Shown piece by piece: positions 1 to 7,091 of a stretch of DNA of 19,394 bases. The notes under the pieces were generated by a model. It had not been told where the DNA came from, ran no database searches, and was given only the letters and a program-made list of their open reading frames with translations. Each line of letters opens with the position of its first letter. Position 1 is the first letter of the stretch. The position numbers and the translations under genes were made by a program. The stretch covers positions 1 to 19,394 of the forward strand of contig CAJFUH010000223.1 in NCBI GenBank assembly GCA_904420155.1, in the 5' to 3' direction. The DNA comes from an uncultured Clostridia bacterium (lineage in GTDB: Bacteria > Bacillota > Clostridia > Oscillospirales > Acutalibacteraceae).

Positions 1-514
1 CCGGGATATACAGACGGTCGCTTTTTATTTGGAGCGGGGAATTTCCCGGGTGATCTTGGGTTCAGCCGCCGTGAGCCATCCGGAATTGGTCAAGGAAGCT
101 GTTAAGACATTTGGAGACCGAATCGCTGTGGGAATTGACGCCAGAGACGGTCTGGTGGCAGCAGAAGGGTGGCTTCAGACCTCTCAGATCTCTTATTTAG
201 AATTGGCGAAGAGAATGGAAGCTATTGGAGTACAGACGATTATTTTTACAGATATTGCCCAGGATGGAACATTATCTGGCCCTAATTTATCTTCCCTGGA
301 CGAGATCAATCAGGCAGTATCCTGTGATATTATTGCCAGCGGCGGAGTGGCCAATATAGTGGACATTGCCAACCTCAAACAGCTGGGAGTATACGGGGCT
401 ATTTGCGGGAAATCCATTTATACAGGAAGTCTGGATTTAAAAAAGGCCCTTATGCTTGCGCATGAAGGAGAGAAACAAAATGATTTGGAATTTGACAACG
501 AGCCAGCAAGATAG
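1..514 (+). CDS. hisA: Phosphoribosylformimino-5-aminoimidazole carboxamide ribotide isomerase (HisA), 5'-truncated by window edge
   Basis: The reading frame is open from base 2 and runs to TAG at 512-514, about 170 residues against roughly 240 in the family, so the N-terminal third lies outside the window. HisA isomerises ProFAR to PRFAR, a cytosolic step of histidine synthesis, on a TIM barrel. Visible family motifs are RVILGSAAV after the incoming RDIQTVAFYL segment, VGIDARDG with one catalytic Asp, and FTDIAQDGTLSGPN with the second. The phosphate-binding end reads ASGGV and GAICGKSIYTG. RVILGSAA distinguishes it from HisF, which has KVSINSAA. The C-terminal tail overlaps hisI by 35 bases, which suggests translational coupling. 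The next gene is hisI, so hisF is not in the usual place between them and must be upstream or elsewhere. Confidence 0.95.
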   Translation, partial: RDIQTVAFYLERGISRVILGSAAVSHPELVKEAVKTFGDRIAVGIDARDGLVAAEGWLQTSQISYLELAKRMEAIGVQTIIFTDIAQDGTLSGPNLSSLDEINQAVSCDIIASGGVANIVDIANLKQLGVYGAICGKSIYTGSLDLKKALMLAHEGEKQNDLEFDNEPAR

Positions 515-866
515 CCAAAAGCAGGCTTTAAAAGAATTTTTGGAGACTTTCTTTCAAAAAGGGGACTTAGTCCCTGCGATTATCCAGGAGCAATCTACCG
601 GGGAAGTTCTGATGCTGGCTTATATGAATCGGGAGTCCATGCAAAAAACCTTTGAAACCGGGTATACCTGGTTTTACAGCCGTTCCCGCCAGGAGTTGTG
701 GAACAAAGGAGCGACATCTGGCCATCTGCAAAGGGTGATCAGCATACATGGAGATTGCGATTCGGACACCCTTTTGCTCCAAGTAGAACAGACAGGGGCT
801 GCCTGTCATACAGGAGCCCACAGTTGCTTTTTTCAAGAAATATGGAGGCGTGACAAAAATGAATGA
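480..866 (+). CDS. hisI: Phosphoribosyl-AMP cyclohydrolase (HisI)
   Basis: This 128-residue protein hydrolyses the adenine ring of PR-AMP, the third step of histidine synthesis. The C-terminal half has the metal signature: HGDCDSD provides the Mg-binding aspartates and one Cys, followed by GAACHTG and SCFF, which supply the other Zn cysteines. The central WFYSRSRQELWNKGATSGH block is the family hallmark. I chose ATG 480 because AGGAG at 466-470 lies nine bases upstream; an in-frame ATG at 456 has no such site. The start lies within the end of hisA and the stop overlaps hisE, so the three genes form one operon. HisI is monofunctional here, not fused to HisE as in enterobacteria. Confidence 0.95.
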   Translation: MIWNLTTSQQDSQKQALKEFLETFFQKGDLVPAIIQEQSTGEVLMLAYMNRESMQKTFETGYTWFYSRSRQELWNKGATSGHLQRVISIHGDCDSDTLLLQVEQTGAACHTGAHSCFFQEIWRRDKNE

Positions 867-1185
867 TTCTTTATCAGCGTTGTACAAGACTGTTGTAGAA
901 CGAAAAGAAAACAAGGCGGAAGGTTCTTATACCTGCTATCTATTTGAAAAAGGGATTGATAAAATCCTGAAAAAGTGTGGGGAAGAATGTAGTGAGGTAA
1001 TTATTGCGGCCAAAAATGGAAATAATGAGGAAACGGTGCTGGAAATTTCTGATCTGCTTTATCATTTGATGGTCCTGATGGTAGATCAAGGGATTGCATT
1101 AGAAGATGTAATGAAAGAATTGGATAAACGCAGCCAGAAAACAGGAAACTTAAAAACATTCCATCAAGTGGATAAAAACAGTTAA
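859..1185 (+). CDS. hisE: Phosphoribosyl-ATP pyrophosphatase (HisE)
   Basis: This 108-residue all-alpha MazG-like enzyme hydrolyses PR-ATP to PR-AMP and pyrophosphate, the second step of histidine synthesis. Key features are SYTCYLFEKGIDKILKKCGEE, then CSEVIIAAKNG with the acidic Mg-binding residues (E..E..E), and EISDLLYHLMVLM with the second metal-binding E..D set. ATG 859 is preferred because GGAGG at 844-848 is ten bases away; a GTG at 850 in frame would sit almost on that site. Its start overlaps the stop of hisI by eight bases (ATGAATGA), a coupled arrangement. It ends this operon in the window. No clear intrinsic terminator with a U-tract follows; the next DNA is a transposase relic. 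Confidence 0.94.
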   Translation: MNDSLSALYKTVVERKENKAEGSYTCYLFEKGIDKILKKCGEECSEVIIAAKNGNNEETVLEISDLLYHLMVLMVDQGIALEDVMKELDKRSQKTGNLKTFHQVDKNS

Positions 1186-1202
1186 ACACAAAATATTGAT
1201 AG

Positions 1203-1404
1203 ATAAAAGGTGATCCCCCAAAAAGTCAATAATAATGTAAGGGTTTGTTGTCTGTGAAGAGCAGCCGGCAAACCCTTTAGCTTTACTGTGATTGTCAGTT
1301 GTTTGTAGACTGGATATCCAATCGGTTTCTGCTTAAAGTCTGTTTTGTAACTACAGCGGCTCAGTTTTGAGCAGTCCAAAAAAGTTTTCCATTGCAGCAT
1401 GGTT
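1203..1404 (-). pseudogene. Relic of an IS3-family transposase (orfB, C-terminal end), frameshifted
   Basis: Translating the minus strand from about 1404 gives HAAMENFFGLLKTE. This matches the IS3-family segment around the third catalytic acidic residue of the DDE integrase (typically NAxMExFFGxLKxE). After stops the match resumes in another frame as TVKLKGLPAALHRQQTL, which fits the family's KxKLKGLxPxxxR end, and a trace of NFLG-like sequence (IDFLGDH) follows in the first frame. The two blocks lie about 25 codons apart, slightly closer than in intact proteins, so frameshift and small deletion are both likely. The upstream two-thirds of the transposase and any terminal repeats are missing, so this is a fossil and cannot be mobile. 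Confidence 0.75.
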
Positions 1405-1424
1405 CAGAATATTCCTTTAGTTAC

Positions 1425-1476
1425 AGAAAAAGCCCCAGTTGTTATTCAGTGTATCATACTGTTTAACAACTGGGGC
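1425..1476 (-). terminator. Intrinsic terminator of eno
   Basis: A perfect 13-bp inverted repeat (1432-1444 with 1464-1476) has arms GCCCCAGTTGTTA and TAACAACTGGGGC. Additional CAGT/ACTG pairing inside the 19-base loop can extend it. Read on the minus strand the stem ends in GGGGC followed by TTTTT (1427-1431). It lies about 55 bases past the eno stop. Confidence 0.9.
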
Positions 1477-1529
1477 AATTATTACCTTTGTGTAAAGGAT
1501 CTTTTCTTAATTAACAAGAATTTTATTTT

Positions 1530-2804
1530 TTAAAAACATTTTTTGCCTAACCAGCGGGCGGAGCCTCCTAAGGATTCTTCGATACGAAGCAAACGGTTGT
1601 ATTTTGCCACGCGCTCGCTGCGGCTGGGAGCGCCAGTTTTAATTTGTCCCGCATTCAGCGCCACTGCCAAATCTGCAATGGAGGTGTCCTCGGTTTCTCC
1701 GGAACGATGGGAGACAATAGCGGCGTATCCAGAGCGTTGAGCCAATTTAATGGCGCTCATGGTTTCCGTCAAAGAACCAATTTGATTGAGTTTAATTAAG
1801 ATAGCGTTGGCACATTTTTTGTCAATCCCCGCCTGTAGGCGCTCGGTATTGGTAACAAAGAAATCGTCACCTACTAACTGCACACGGTTACCTAACTCAG
1901 CGGTCAGTTTGTTCCATCCATCCCAATCTTCTTCATCTAAGGCATCTTCAATAGAACGGATGGGATATTTATCGCACAGACCCCTCCAATATTGGATGAG
2001 CTCGTCCGATGTATAATGGACTTTACGTTTAGGCAAGAAATAGCCATTGGGGTCTTTCCATTCACTGGAGGCCGCATCAATAGCCAGTACAAAATCTTCT
2101 CCTGGGCGGTAGCCAGATTTTTCAATGGCGCGCAGCAAATACTGGATAGCTTCTTCATCGCTTTGCAGGTTGGGGGCATATCCACCTTCATCACCAACGG
2201 CAGTAGAATGGTTTTCGCTTTTCAACAGAGCTGCCAACGTATGGAATACCTCTGTACACCAGCGTAAGCCCTCGCGGAAGGAGGGAGCCCCCACCGGCAT
2301 AATCATAAACTCTTGGACGTCTATATTATTAGCAGCATGGGCGCCGCCATTTAAGATATTCATCATGGGAACGGGGAGAACGTCGGCATTCCTCCCTCCC
2401 AGGAAACGATAGAGGGGAATTCCCATGCCGTTAGCCGCAGCGTGAGCGCAGGCCAAAGAAACCGCTAGGATCGCATTGGCACCCAGAGACGACTTGTCCT
2501 TTGTGCCGTCCAATTTCAGCATAGCCTGGTCAATTTCCGCGATATTGGAAGCATCTTTTCCAATCAGGGCGTTTTTAATAGAAGTATTCACATGTTCTAC
2601 TGCCTTGAGCACGCCTTTTCCACCAAAACGGGAAGAATCTCCATCCCGTAATTCCAACGCTTCAAACTTTCCTGTAGATGCTCCGCTAGGAACAGCAGCA
2701 GTACCTGTTACGCCGTTTTCCAAAATCACAGTGGCTTCCACAGTAGGATTTCCCCTGGAATCGATCACTTCACGGCCAATCATGTTTTGAATAGCAAATT
2801 TCAT
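1530..2804 (-). CDS. eno: Enolase
   Basis: This cytosolic glycolytic enzyme (424 residues, family about 430) interconverts 2-phosphoglycerate and phosphoenolpyruvate. The N-terminal domain starts with IGREVIDSRGNPTVE and has the mobile loop GASTGKFEALELRDGD. Active-site residues are all present: His156 in GGAHAANN, Glu206 in GDEGGYAPN, Lys338 in LIKLNQIGSLTET, and HRSGET at 366-371. Mg ligands are Asp243 (AIDAAS), Glu286 (SIEDALDEEDW) and Asp313 (GDDFF). The usual GDDLFVTN reads GDDFFVTN, a conservative change. ATG 2804 follows GGGAGA by six bases; a TTG one codon upstream is less likely. The gene stands alone, with its own promoter and terminator and no other glycolytic genes beside it. Confidence 0.98.
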   Translation of the reverse strand: MKFAIQNMIGREVIDSRGNPTVEATVILENGVTGTAAVPSGASTGKFEALELRDGDSSRFGGKGVLKAVEHVNTSIKNALIGKDASNIAEIDQAMLKLDGTKDKSSLGANAILAVSLACAHAAANGMGIPLYRFLGGRNADVLPVPMMNILNGGAHAANNIDVQEFMIMPVGAPSFREGLRWCTEVFHTLAALLKSENHSTAVGDEGGYAPNLQSDEEAIQYLLRAIEKSGYRPGEDFVLAIDAASSEWKDPNGYFLPKRKVHYTSDELIQYWRGLCDKYPIRSIEDALDEEDWDGWNKLTAELGNRVQLVGDDFFVTNTERLQAGIDKKCANAILIKLNQIGSLTETMSAIKLAQRSGYAAIVSHRSGETEDTSIADLAVALNAGQIKTGAPSRSERVAKYNRLLRIEESLGGSARWLGKKCF

Positions 2805-2837
2805 CAAAAGTCTCCCTTTCTCAAACTAGTTAACTTT

Positions 2838-2857
2838 AGGTTAGTTTTAACTAACCT
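2838..2857. promoter_or_regulatory. Operator-like palindrome at the eno start site
   Basis: A perfect 9-bp inverted repeat, AGGTTAGTT-TT-AACTAACCT, begins seven bases past the -10 box of the eno promoter and so covers the expected +1. Its core is GTTAG-N6-CTAAC, also found at the HMA gene (10414-10429). The half-sites (TAGGTTAG/CTAACCTA) resemble DtxR/IdeR half-sites, but the spacing is longer. A roadblock-type repressor site is an inference. Confidence 0.6.
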
Positions 2858-2864
2858 ATTTATT

Positions 2865-2893
2865 ACAATATCTCTTTTTTATGGTTTTGTCAA
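2865..2893 (-). promoter_or_regulatory. Sigma-A promoter of eno
   Basis: On the minus strand TTGACA (2893-2888), 17 bases, then TATTGT (2870-2865). The expected transcript starts near 2858 and gives a leader of about 55 bases with the SD at 2816-2811. Confidence 0.85.
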
Positions 2894-3000
2894 GAATCTT
2901 TTTTATTTTTTCTATTGGCATAACTCTTATCATCCGGTTATGAATTTTATTGTATCCATTTCAATCCGAGGAATACTTATTTTTTAAAATAAAGGTTATC

Positions 3001-3046
3001 TGAAAAAAATAAACAGGGAAACCCGACCAATTCGGGTTTCCCTGTT
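3001..3046 (-). terminator. Intrinsic terminator of the ABC exporter operon
   Basis: A perfect 15-bp inverted repeat (3012-3026 with 3032-3046; AACAGGGAAACCCGA and its complement) with a 5-base loop. On the minus strand it is followed by ATTTTTTT. It lies 15 bases past the stop of the second ABC gene. The stretch 2894-3000 upstream of eno shows nothing else. Confidence 0.93.
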
Positions 3047-3060
3047 GCATATTTAACGCT

Positions 3061-4959
3061 TTATTCCAATTCAAAAGCACCAGTGTATAACTGATAATAT
3101 TTTCCCTTTTCGGCCAACAATTTTTCATGGTTTCCGCGTTCAATAATACGGCCGTTTTCCAGCACCATAATGACATCGGCATTTTTCACGGTAGAAAGAC
3201 GGTGAGCGATGACAAAAACGGTGCGCCCTTTCATCAAGGCGTCCATACCACGCTGGACGATGGCCTCTGTACGGGTATCGATAGAACTGGTAGCCTCGTC
3301 TAAAATCATAACCGGCGGATCGGCTACAGCAGCGCGGGCGATAGCCAGCAACTGGCACTGTCCCTGGGATAAATTAGAACCATTTCCAGAAAGCGGGGTA
3401 TCATAGCCGTTGGGCAGGCGGACAATAAAATCGTGCGCTCCCGCCAATTTTGCAGCGTCAATACACTCTTCATCTGTAGCGTCCAATCTGCCATAGCGGA
3501 TATTATCCATAACAGTACCGGTAAACAAATTGGTATCCTGCAATACAATTCCCATACTACGACGCAGATCAGCCTTTTTAATCTTATTAATATTGATACC
3601 GTCATAACGGATTTTACCATCCGCAATATCGTAAAAACGATTAATCAAGTTGGTGATGGTCGTTTTTCCGGCGCCAGTAGCGCCGACAAAAGCTACTTTT
3701 TGTCCAGGTTCTGCATAAATTGTGATATTATGTAAGACCGTTTTTTCCGGGGTATAACCGAAATCTACATCAAAAAGCTCTACCCGTCCCATTAATTTGG
3801 TATAAGAGACGGAGCCGTCCGCGCTGTGGGGGTGTTTCCAAGCCCACAAGTGAGTGCGTTCTTTACACTCCACCAATTTGCCGTCCTGCTCTTTTGCGTT
3901 GACTAATGTCACATAGCCGTTGTCGTCTTCCGGCTGCTGGTCGCATAGGGAGAAAATACGCTCTGCACCGGCAAGACCCATGACTACGGCGTTGATCTGT
4001 TGGGAAACCTGTGTAATGCTGCCGGCAAACTGTTTGGTCATATTGAGAAAAGGCACGGCGATACTGATGCTGAAAGCTAGGCCGGAAAAACTGAGGTTAG
4101 GAGCTCCCGATAGCAGCAGCAATCCTCCCGCCAAAGCGACAAATACATACAGGACATTGCCGACATTATTTAAGATAGGGGCCAGCATATTGGCATATCG
4201 GTTTGCATGACGGGAATTTTCAAAAAGGATATCGTTGACTTTGTCAAAGTCAGCTTCCGTTTCTTCTTCATGGCAGAAGACTTTTACCACTTTTTGTCCG
4301 TTCATAATTTCTTCCACAAAGCCTTCTACCTTGCCTAGGCTTTGCTGTTGCTTGATGAAATAACGGGCAGAATTTCCGCCGATCCTTTTGGTGATTAAGG
4401 TCATCAAAATAATGCCGATTACCACCACCAGCATGAGCCACACGCTATAATACAACATGATACCGAAGATAGTAAGGATTGTTACGACAGAGATCAACAA
4501 TTGAGGGAAACTCTGAGAAATCATCTGACGCAAAGTATCGATATCATTGGTATAATAACTCATGATATCGCCGTGGTTATTGGTATCGAAAAAGCGGATG
4601 GGCAGGTTCTGCATCCCGTTGAACATTTTCACACGAAGCTTTTTCAAGGTCCCTTGGGTAATCACCGCCATCATACGGGTAAAAGTAAAGGCGGAAATTA
4701 AGGCCAGAACATAAAATACGACTAATAATCCTACATAAAAAAGAATCGTTCCCGAAGCGGAAGCCCAGTCACCAGTCTGCCAAGTTTTTTCTACCTCTGC
4801 AATGATATTCTGCATGAAGATTGAAGGCATAGAGCTAACTACCGCACTAAAGACAATACAGATCAATACAGCGGGAAGCGCTACGGGATAGAACTGAAAA
4901 ACAGTTTTAAAGATACGAAGAAGGGTTCTCTGCTTCTTTGGCTTTTTCTGATTATGCAT
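3061..4959 (-). CDS. ABC exporter half-transporter, catalytic (canonical) subunit of a heterodimer
   Basis: The protein has 632 residues: an N-terminal six-helix exporter domain (about 20-330), then a nucleotide-binding domain (about 392-632). Walker A is GATGAGKT (426-433), the Q-loop Gln is 474, Walker B is MILDEATSS with catalytic Glu555, and the switch His is 586 (AHRLS). The signature is altered to LSQGQ (530-534). That fits the type IV heterodimeric exporters (BmrCD, TM287/288): this Walker B and the partner's intact SGGQ form the active ATP site. A charged linker of about 50 residues (341-391) between the domains is longer than in many exporters. ATG 4959 overlaps the partner's stop and has AAGGCGG ten bases upstream; GTG 4968 is the alternative. 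The substrate is unknown; drug or peptide export is likely. Confidence 0.93.
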   Translation of the reverse strand: MHNQKKPKKQRTLLRIFKTVFQFYPVALPAVLICIVFSAVVSSMPSIFMQNIIAEVEKTWQTGDWASASGTILFYVGLLVVFYVLALISAFTFTRMMAVITQGTLKKLRVKMFNGMQNLPIRFFDTNNHGDIMSYYTNDIDTLRQMISQSFPQLLISVVTILTIFGIMLYYSVWLMLVVVIGIILMTLITKRIGGNSARYFIKQQQSLGKVEGFVEEIMNGQKVVKVFCHEEETEADFDKVNDILFENSRHANRYANMLAPILNNVGNVLYVFVALAGGLLLLSGAPNLSFSGLAFSISIAVPFLNMTKQFAGSITQVSQQINAVVMGLAGAERIFSLCDQQPEDDNGYVTLVNAKEQDGKLVECKERTHLWAWKHPHSADGSVSYTKLMGRVELFDVDFGYTPEKTVLHNITIYAEPGQKVAFVGATGAGKTTITNLINRFYDIADGKIRYDGININKIKKADLRRSMGIVLQDTNLFTGTVMDNIRYGRLDATDEECIDAAKLAGAHDFIVRLPNGYDTPLSGNGSNLSQGQCQLLAIARAAVADPPVMILDEATSSIDTRTEAIVQRGMDALMKGRTVFVIAHRLSTVKNADVIMVLENGRIIERGNHEKLLAEKGKYYQLYTGAFELE

Positions 4960-6694
4960 CCTGATCACCCGCCTTGTTCTGAGAAGTATAGACTTCCTGA
5001 TATATTTTATTCTCTTTTAAAAGTTGTTCATGCGTGCCGATAGCGTTAATAAAACCATTTTCCATAACGATAATGCGATCAGCGTCCTCCACCGAGGAAA
5101 TACGCTGCGCAATGATAATTTTGGTGGTTTCCGGGATATACGACCGGAAAGCTTTGCGAATCAAAGCGTCTGTTTTCGTATCTACAGCGCTGGTGGAATC
5201 GTCAAGAATCAAGATTTTAGGCTTTTTAAGTAGGGCACGGGCGATACAAAGCCTCTGTTTTTGCCCGCCGGAGACATTGCTTCCGCCCTGTTCAATATAA
5301 GTATTGTATCCTTGCGGGAACTTAGAGATAAATTCATCCGCTTGCGCCAATTGACAAGCTTCTATCAACTCTTCATCAGTAGCTTCTTTGTTACCCCAAC
5401 GAAGATTTTCTTTGATCGTTCCAGAGAACAACACGTTTTTCTGAAGAACAACGGCTACTTGATTTCTTAACGCTTCTATGTCGTATTTCCGAACATCCAC
5501 GCCGCCGACTTTAACGACGCCTTCTGTGGCGTCATAAAGGCGCGGAATCAGCTGGATCAAAGAAGATTTGGAAGAGCCGGTTCCGCCAATGATGCCAATG
5601 GTTTCGCCGGAACGGATATGAAGGTCGATATTAGATAGAGCCATCCGCTTGGCTTTTTTAGAGTATTTGAAGCTGACATGGTCGAAGTCGATGGAGCCGT
5701 CTTTCACTTCTGTAAGGGCGTTTTCTGGGCTGGCGAGGGAACTCTTTTCCCGCAGGATCTCTACAATACGGTGTGTGGATTCGCTAGCCATGGTAATCAT
5801 GACGAATACCATAGAAACCATCATTAAACTGCTCAAAATTTGGAAACTATAAGTTAACAAAGAAGAAAATTGTCCCACGTCCAGATCCAATCCGCGGGAG
5901 GTAATGATGGTATAAGATCCAAACGATAGAACGAATACCATAACTACGTATAAGCAGAACTGCATCAATGGGTTATTGATAGCCAGAATCTTTTCGGCAC
6001 GGGTAAAATCATTGCAGACATCTGCGGCCGCGACCTCAAACTTTTTCTTTTCGTAGTCCTCACGCACAAAGGATTTTACAACACGCATTCCCTTGACATT
6101 TTCCTGGATGGAATTATTGAGCACATCATATTTGTGGAATACCTTTTTAAACAGCGGCATAACCTTTCGAATGACTAAAAACAGACCGATCCCTAAAATG
6201 GGAACTACAATTAAAAAGATTGTGGCCATCCGGCCGCCCATGATGAAGGCCATCGCAAAAGAGAAAACTAACATAAGAGGGCAACGAACAGCTACACGAA
6301 TAATCATCATATAAGCATTTTGTACATTGGTGATATCGGTGGTCATTCTGGTCACCAGAGACGGCGTGGAAAATTTGTCGATATTCTCAAAGGAATAAGT
6401 TTGTATCTTGTAGAATAGGTCTTTTCTCAAGTTACGGGCAAAACCGGTGGATGCGGTAGCGGCGGCAGATCCAGCTAAAGCCCCAAACAAAAGAGAAAGA
6501 CCAGCCATGACAATGAGAACAACGCCGTAGATGGCTATGACTTTAAATTCGCAACCAACTTTGATCTGGTTGACTAGATTAGCGGTGATGAATGGAATAA
6601 TACATTCCATTAGAACTTCTAAGGATACAAAAATAGGGGATAAGATGGAATCTCTTTTATATTCTCGTATCGACTTCATCAGTTCTTTGTACAT
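4952..6694 (-). CDS. ABC exporter half-transporter, degenerate-site subunit of a heterodimer
   Basis: First gene of a two-gene exporter operon, 580 residues: six transmembrane helices (about 15-315) and a nucleotide-binding domain (about 335-580). Walker A reads GGTGSSKS (370-377) and the signature is an intact VSGGQ (474-478). The catalytic Glu after Walker B is Asp499 (ILILDDSTS) and the switch His is Gln530 (AQRIS). These losses are the standard mark of the non-hydrolysing site in heterodimeric exporters and complement the LSQGQ change in the partner. ATG 6694 has a very strong AAAGGAGG at 6712-6705. The downstream gene overlaps by about eight bases, so the subunits are translationally coupled. 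By family it is likely a multidrug or antimicrobial exporter; nothing in the sequence fixes the substrate. Confidence 0.94.
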   Translation of the reverse strand: MYKELMKSIREYKRDSILSPIFVSLEVLMECIIPFITANLVNQIKVGCEFKVIAIYGVVLIVMAGLSLLFGALAGSAAATASTGFARNLRKDLFYKIQTYSFENIDKFSTPSLVTRMTTDITNVQNAYMMIIRVAVRCPLMLVFSFAMAFIMGGRMATIFLIVVPILGIGLFLVIRKVMPLFKKVFHKYDVLNNSIQENVKGMRVVKSFVREDYEKKKFEVAAADVCNDFTRAEKILAINNPLMQFCLYVVMVFVLSFGSYTIITSRGLDLDVGQFSSLLTYSFQILSSLMMVSMVFVMITMASESTHRIVEILREKSSLASPENALTEVKDGSIDFDHVSFKYSKKAKRMALSNIDLHIRSGETIGIIGGTGSSKSSLIQLIPRLYDATEGVVKVGGVDVRKYDIEALRNQVAVVLQKNVLFSGTIKENLRWGNKEATDEELIEACQLAQADEFISKFPQGYNTYIEQGGSNVSGGQKQRLCIARALLKKPKILILDDSTSAVDTKTDALIRKAFRSYIPETTKIIIAQRISSVEDADRIIVMENGFINAIGTHEQLLKENKIYQEVYTSQNKAGDQDA

Positions 6695-6710
6695 TGCGAT
6701 TCAACCTCCT

Positions 6711-6760
6711 TTAAAAAATAAAAAAAGCACAAGTCCCAAATAAAATCTGGACTTACGCTT
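6711..6760 (-). terminator. Leader terminator (candidate attenuator) upstream of the ABC exporter operon
   Basis: The predicted leader RNA forms a 12-bp stem (6760-6749 with 6736-6725) containing two adjacent G-U wobbles, with a 12-base loop. It is followed directly by TTTTTT-A-TTTTTT running into the ribosome binding site of the first ABC gene. The hairpin begins only about 15 bases after the expected +1. Most transcripts should stop here unless something opens the stem. No start codon with an SD lies in the leader, so the BmrB-type leader-peptide mechanism is not evident. Confidence 0.75.
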
Positions 6761-6779
6761 AAAAGCAACACGAAACCAC

Positions 6780-6808
6780 ATTATAGACTTTTTCATATGT
6801 TTTGTCAA
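6780..6808 (-). promoter_or_regulatory. Consensus sigma-A promoter of the ABC exporter operon
   Basis: On the minus strand TTGACA (6808-6803), exactly 17 bases, then TATAAT (6785-6780). Both hexamers are perfect, so initiation should be strong. This makes the downstream leader terminator more meaningful. Confidence 0.92.
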
Positions 6809-6905
6809 ACGGTGATTCCGGATACTACTCACTGAAAAATAAAAGATTACCTAAGCGCAAGTACAAAAATATCCACGCAAAAAGCCCAAATACCATTTAT
6901 TTTCT

Positions 6906-6928
6906 TATAGTTAAGTAGCTTAAATATA
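6906..6928. repeat. Near-perfect palindrome in the gap upstream of the ABC operon
   Basis: TATAGTTAAG-TAG-CTTAAATATA is an inverted repeat with one mismatch per 10-base arm. It lies about 100 bases upstream of the ABC promoter. The rest of 6809-7030 is AT-rich with no gene I can support. An upstream regulator site is possible but unproven. Confidence 0.35.
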
Positions 6929-7027
6929 GGATAACATAGTAATTTTTTAATTGCAATCCCTGATTAAGCAGATTGAAGATTCTTGTAATATTTACCAAAG
7001 GAAACAAAAAGTTAGGAATCTAAATAT

Positions 7028-7071
7028 AGCAAAATTCCCTTTGCTGTGACTGGGTTCAACAGCAAAGGGAA
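7028..7071 (-). terminator. Intrinsic terminator of the NhaC-family antiporter gene
   Basis: A perfect 13-bp inverted repeat (7035-7047 with 7059-7071; TTCCCTTTGCTGT and complement) with an 11-base loop. On the minus strand it is followed by TTTTGCTATATTT. It starts about 20 bases past the gene's stop. Confidence 0.88.
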
Positions 7072-7091
7072 AGGGCATTTGTAAGAGATTA

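Noticed and set aside
567..914. 115-codon minus-strand open frame across hisI/hisE
   Set aside because: It is antisense to two well-recognised genes, has no ribosome binding site and resembles no protein.
1239..1277. AAGGGTTTG/CAAACCCTT inverted repeat after hisE as a his-operon terminator
   Set aside because: It falls inside the IS3 transposase relic (KLKGLPAALHRQQTL region), has a 21-base loop and is followed by TAGCTTTACTG without a U-tract, so it is more likely coincidental.
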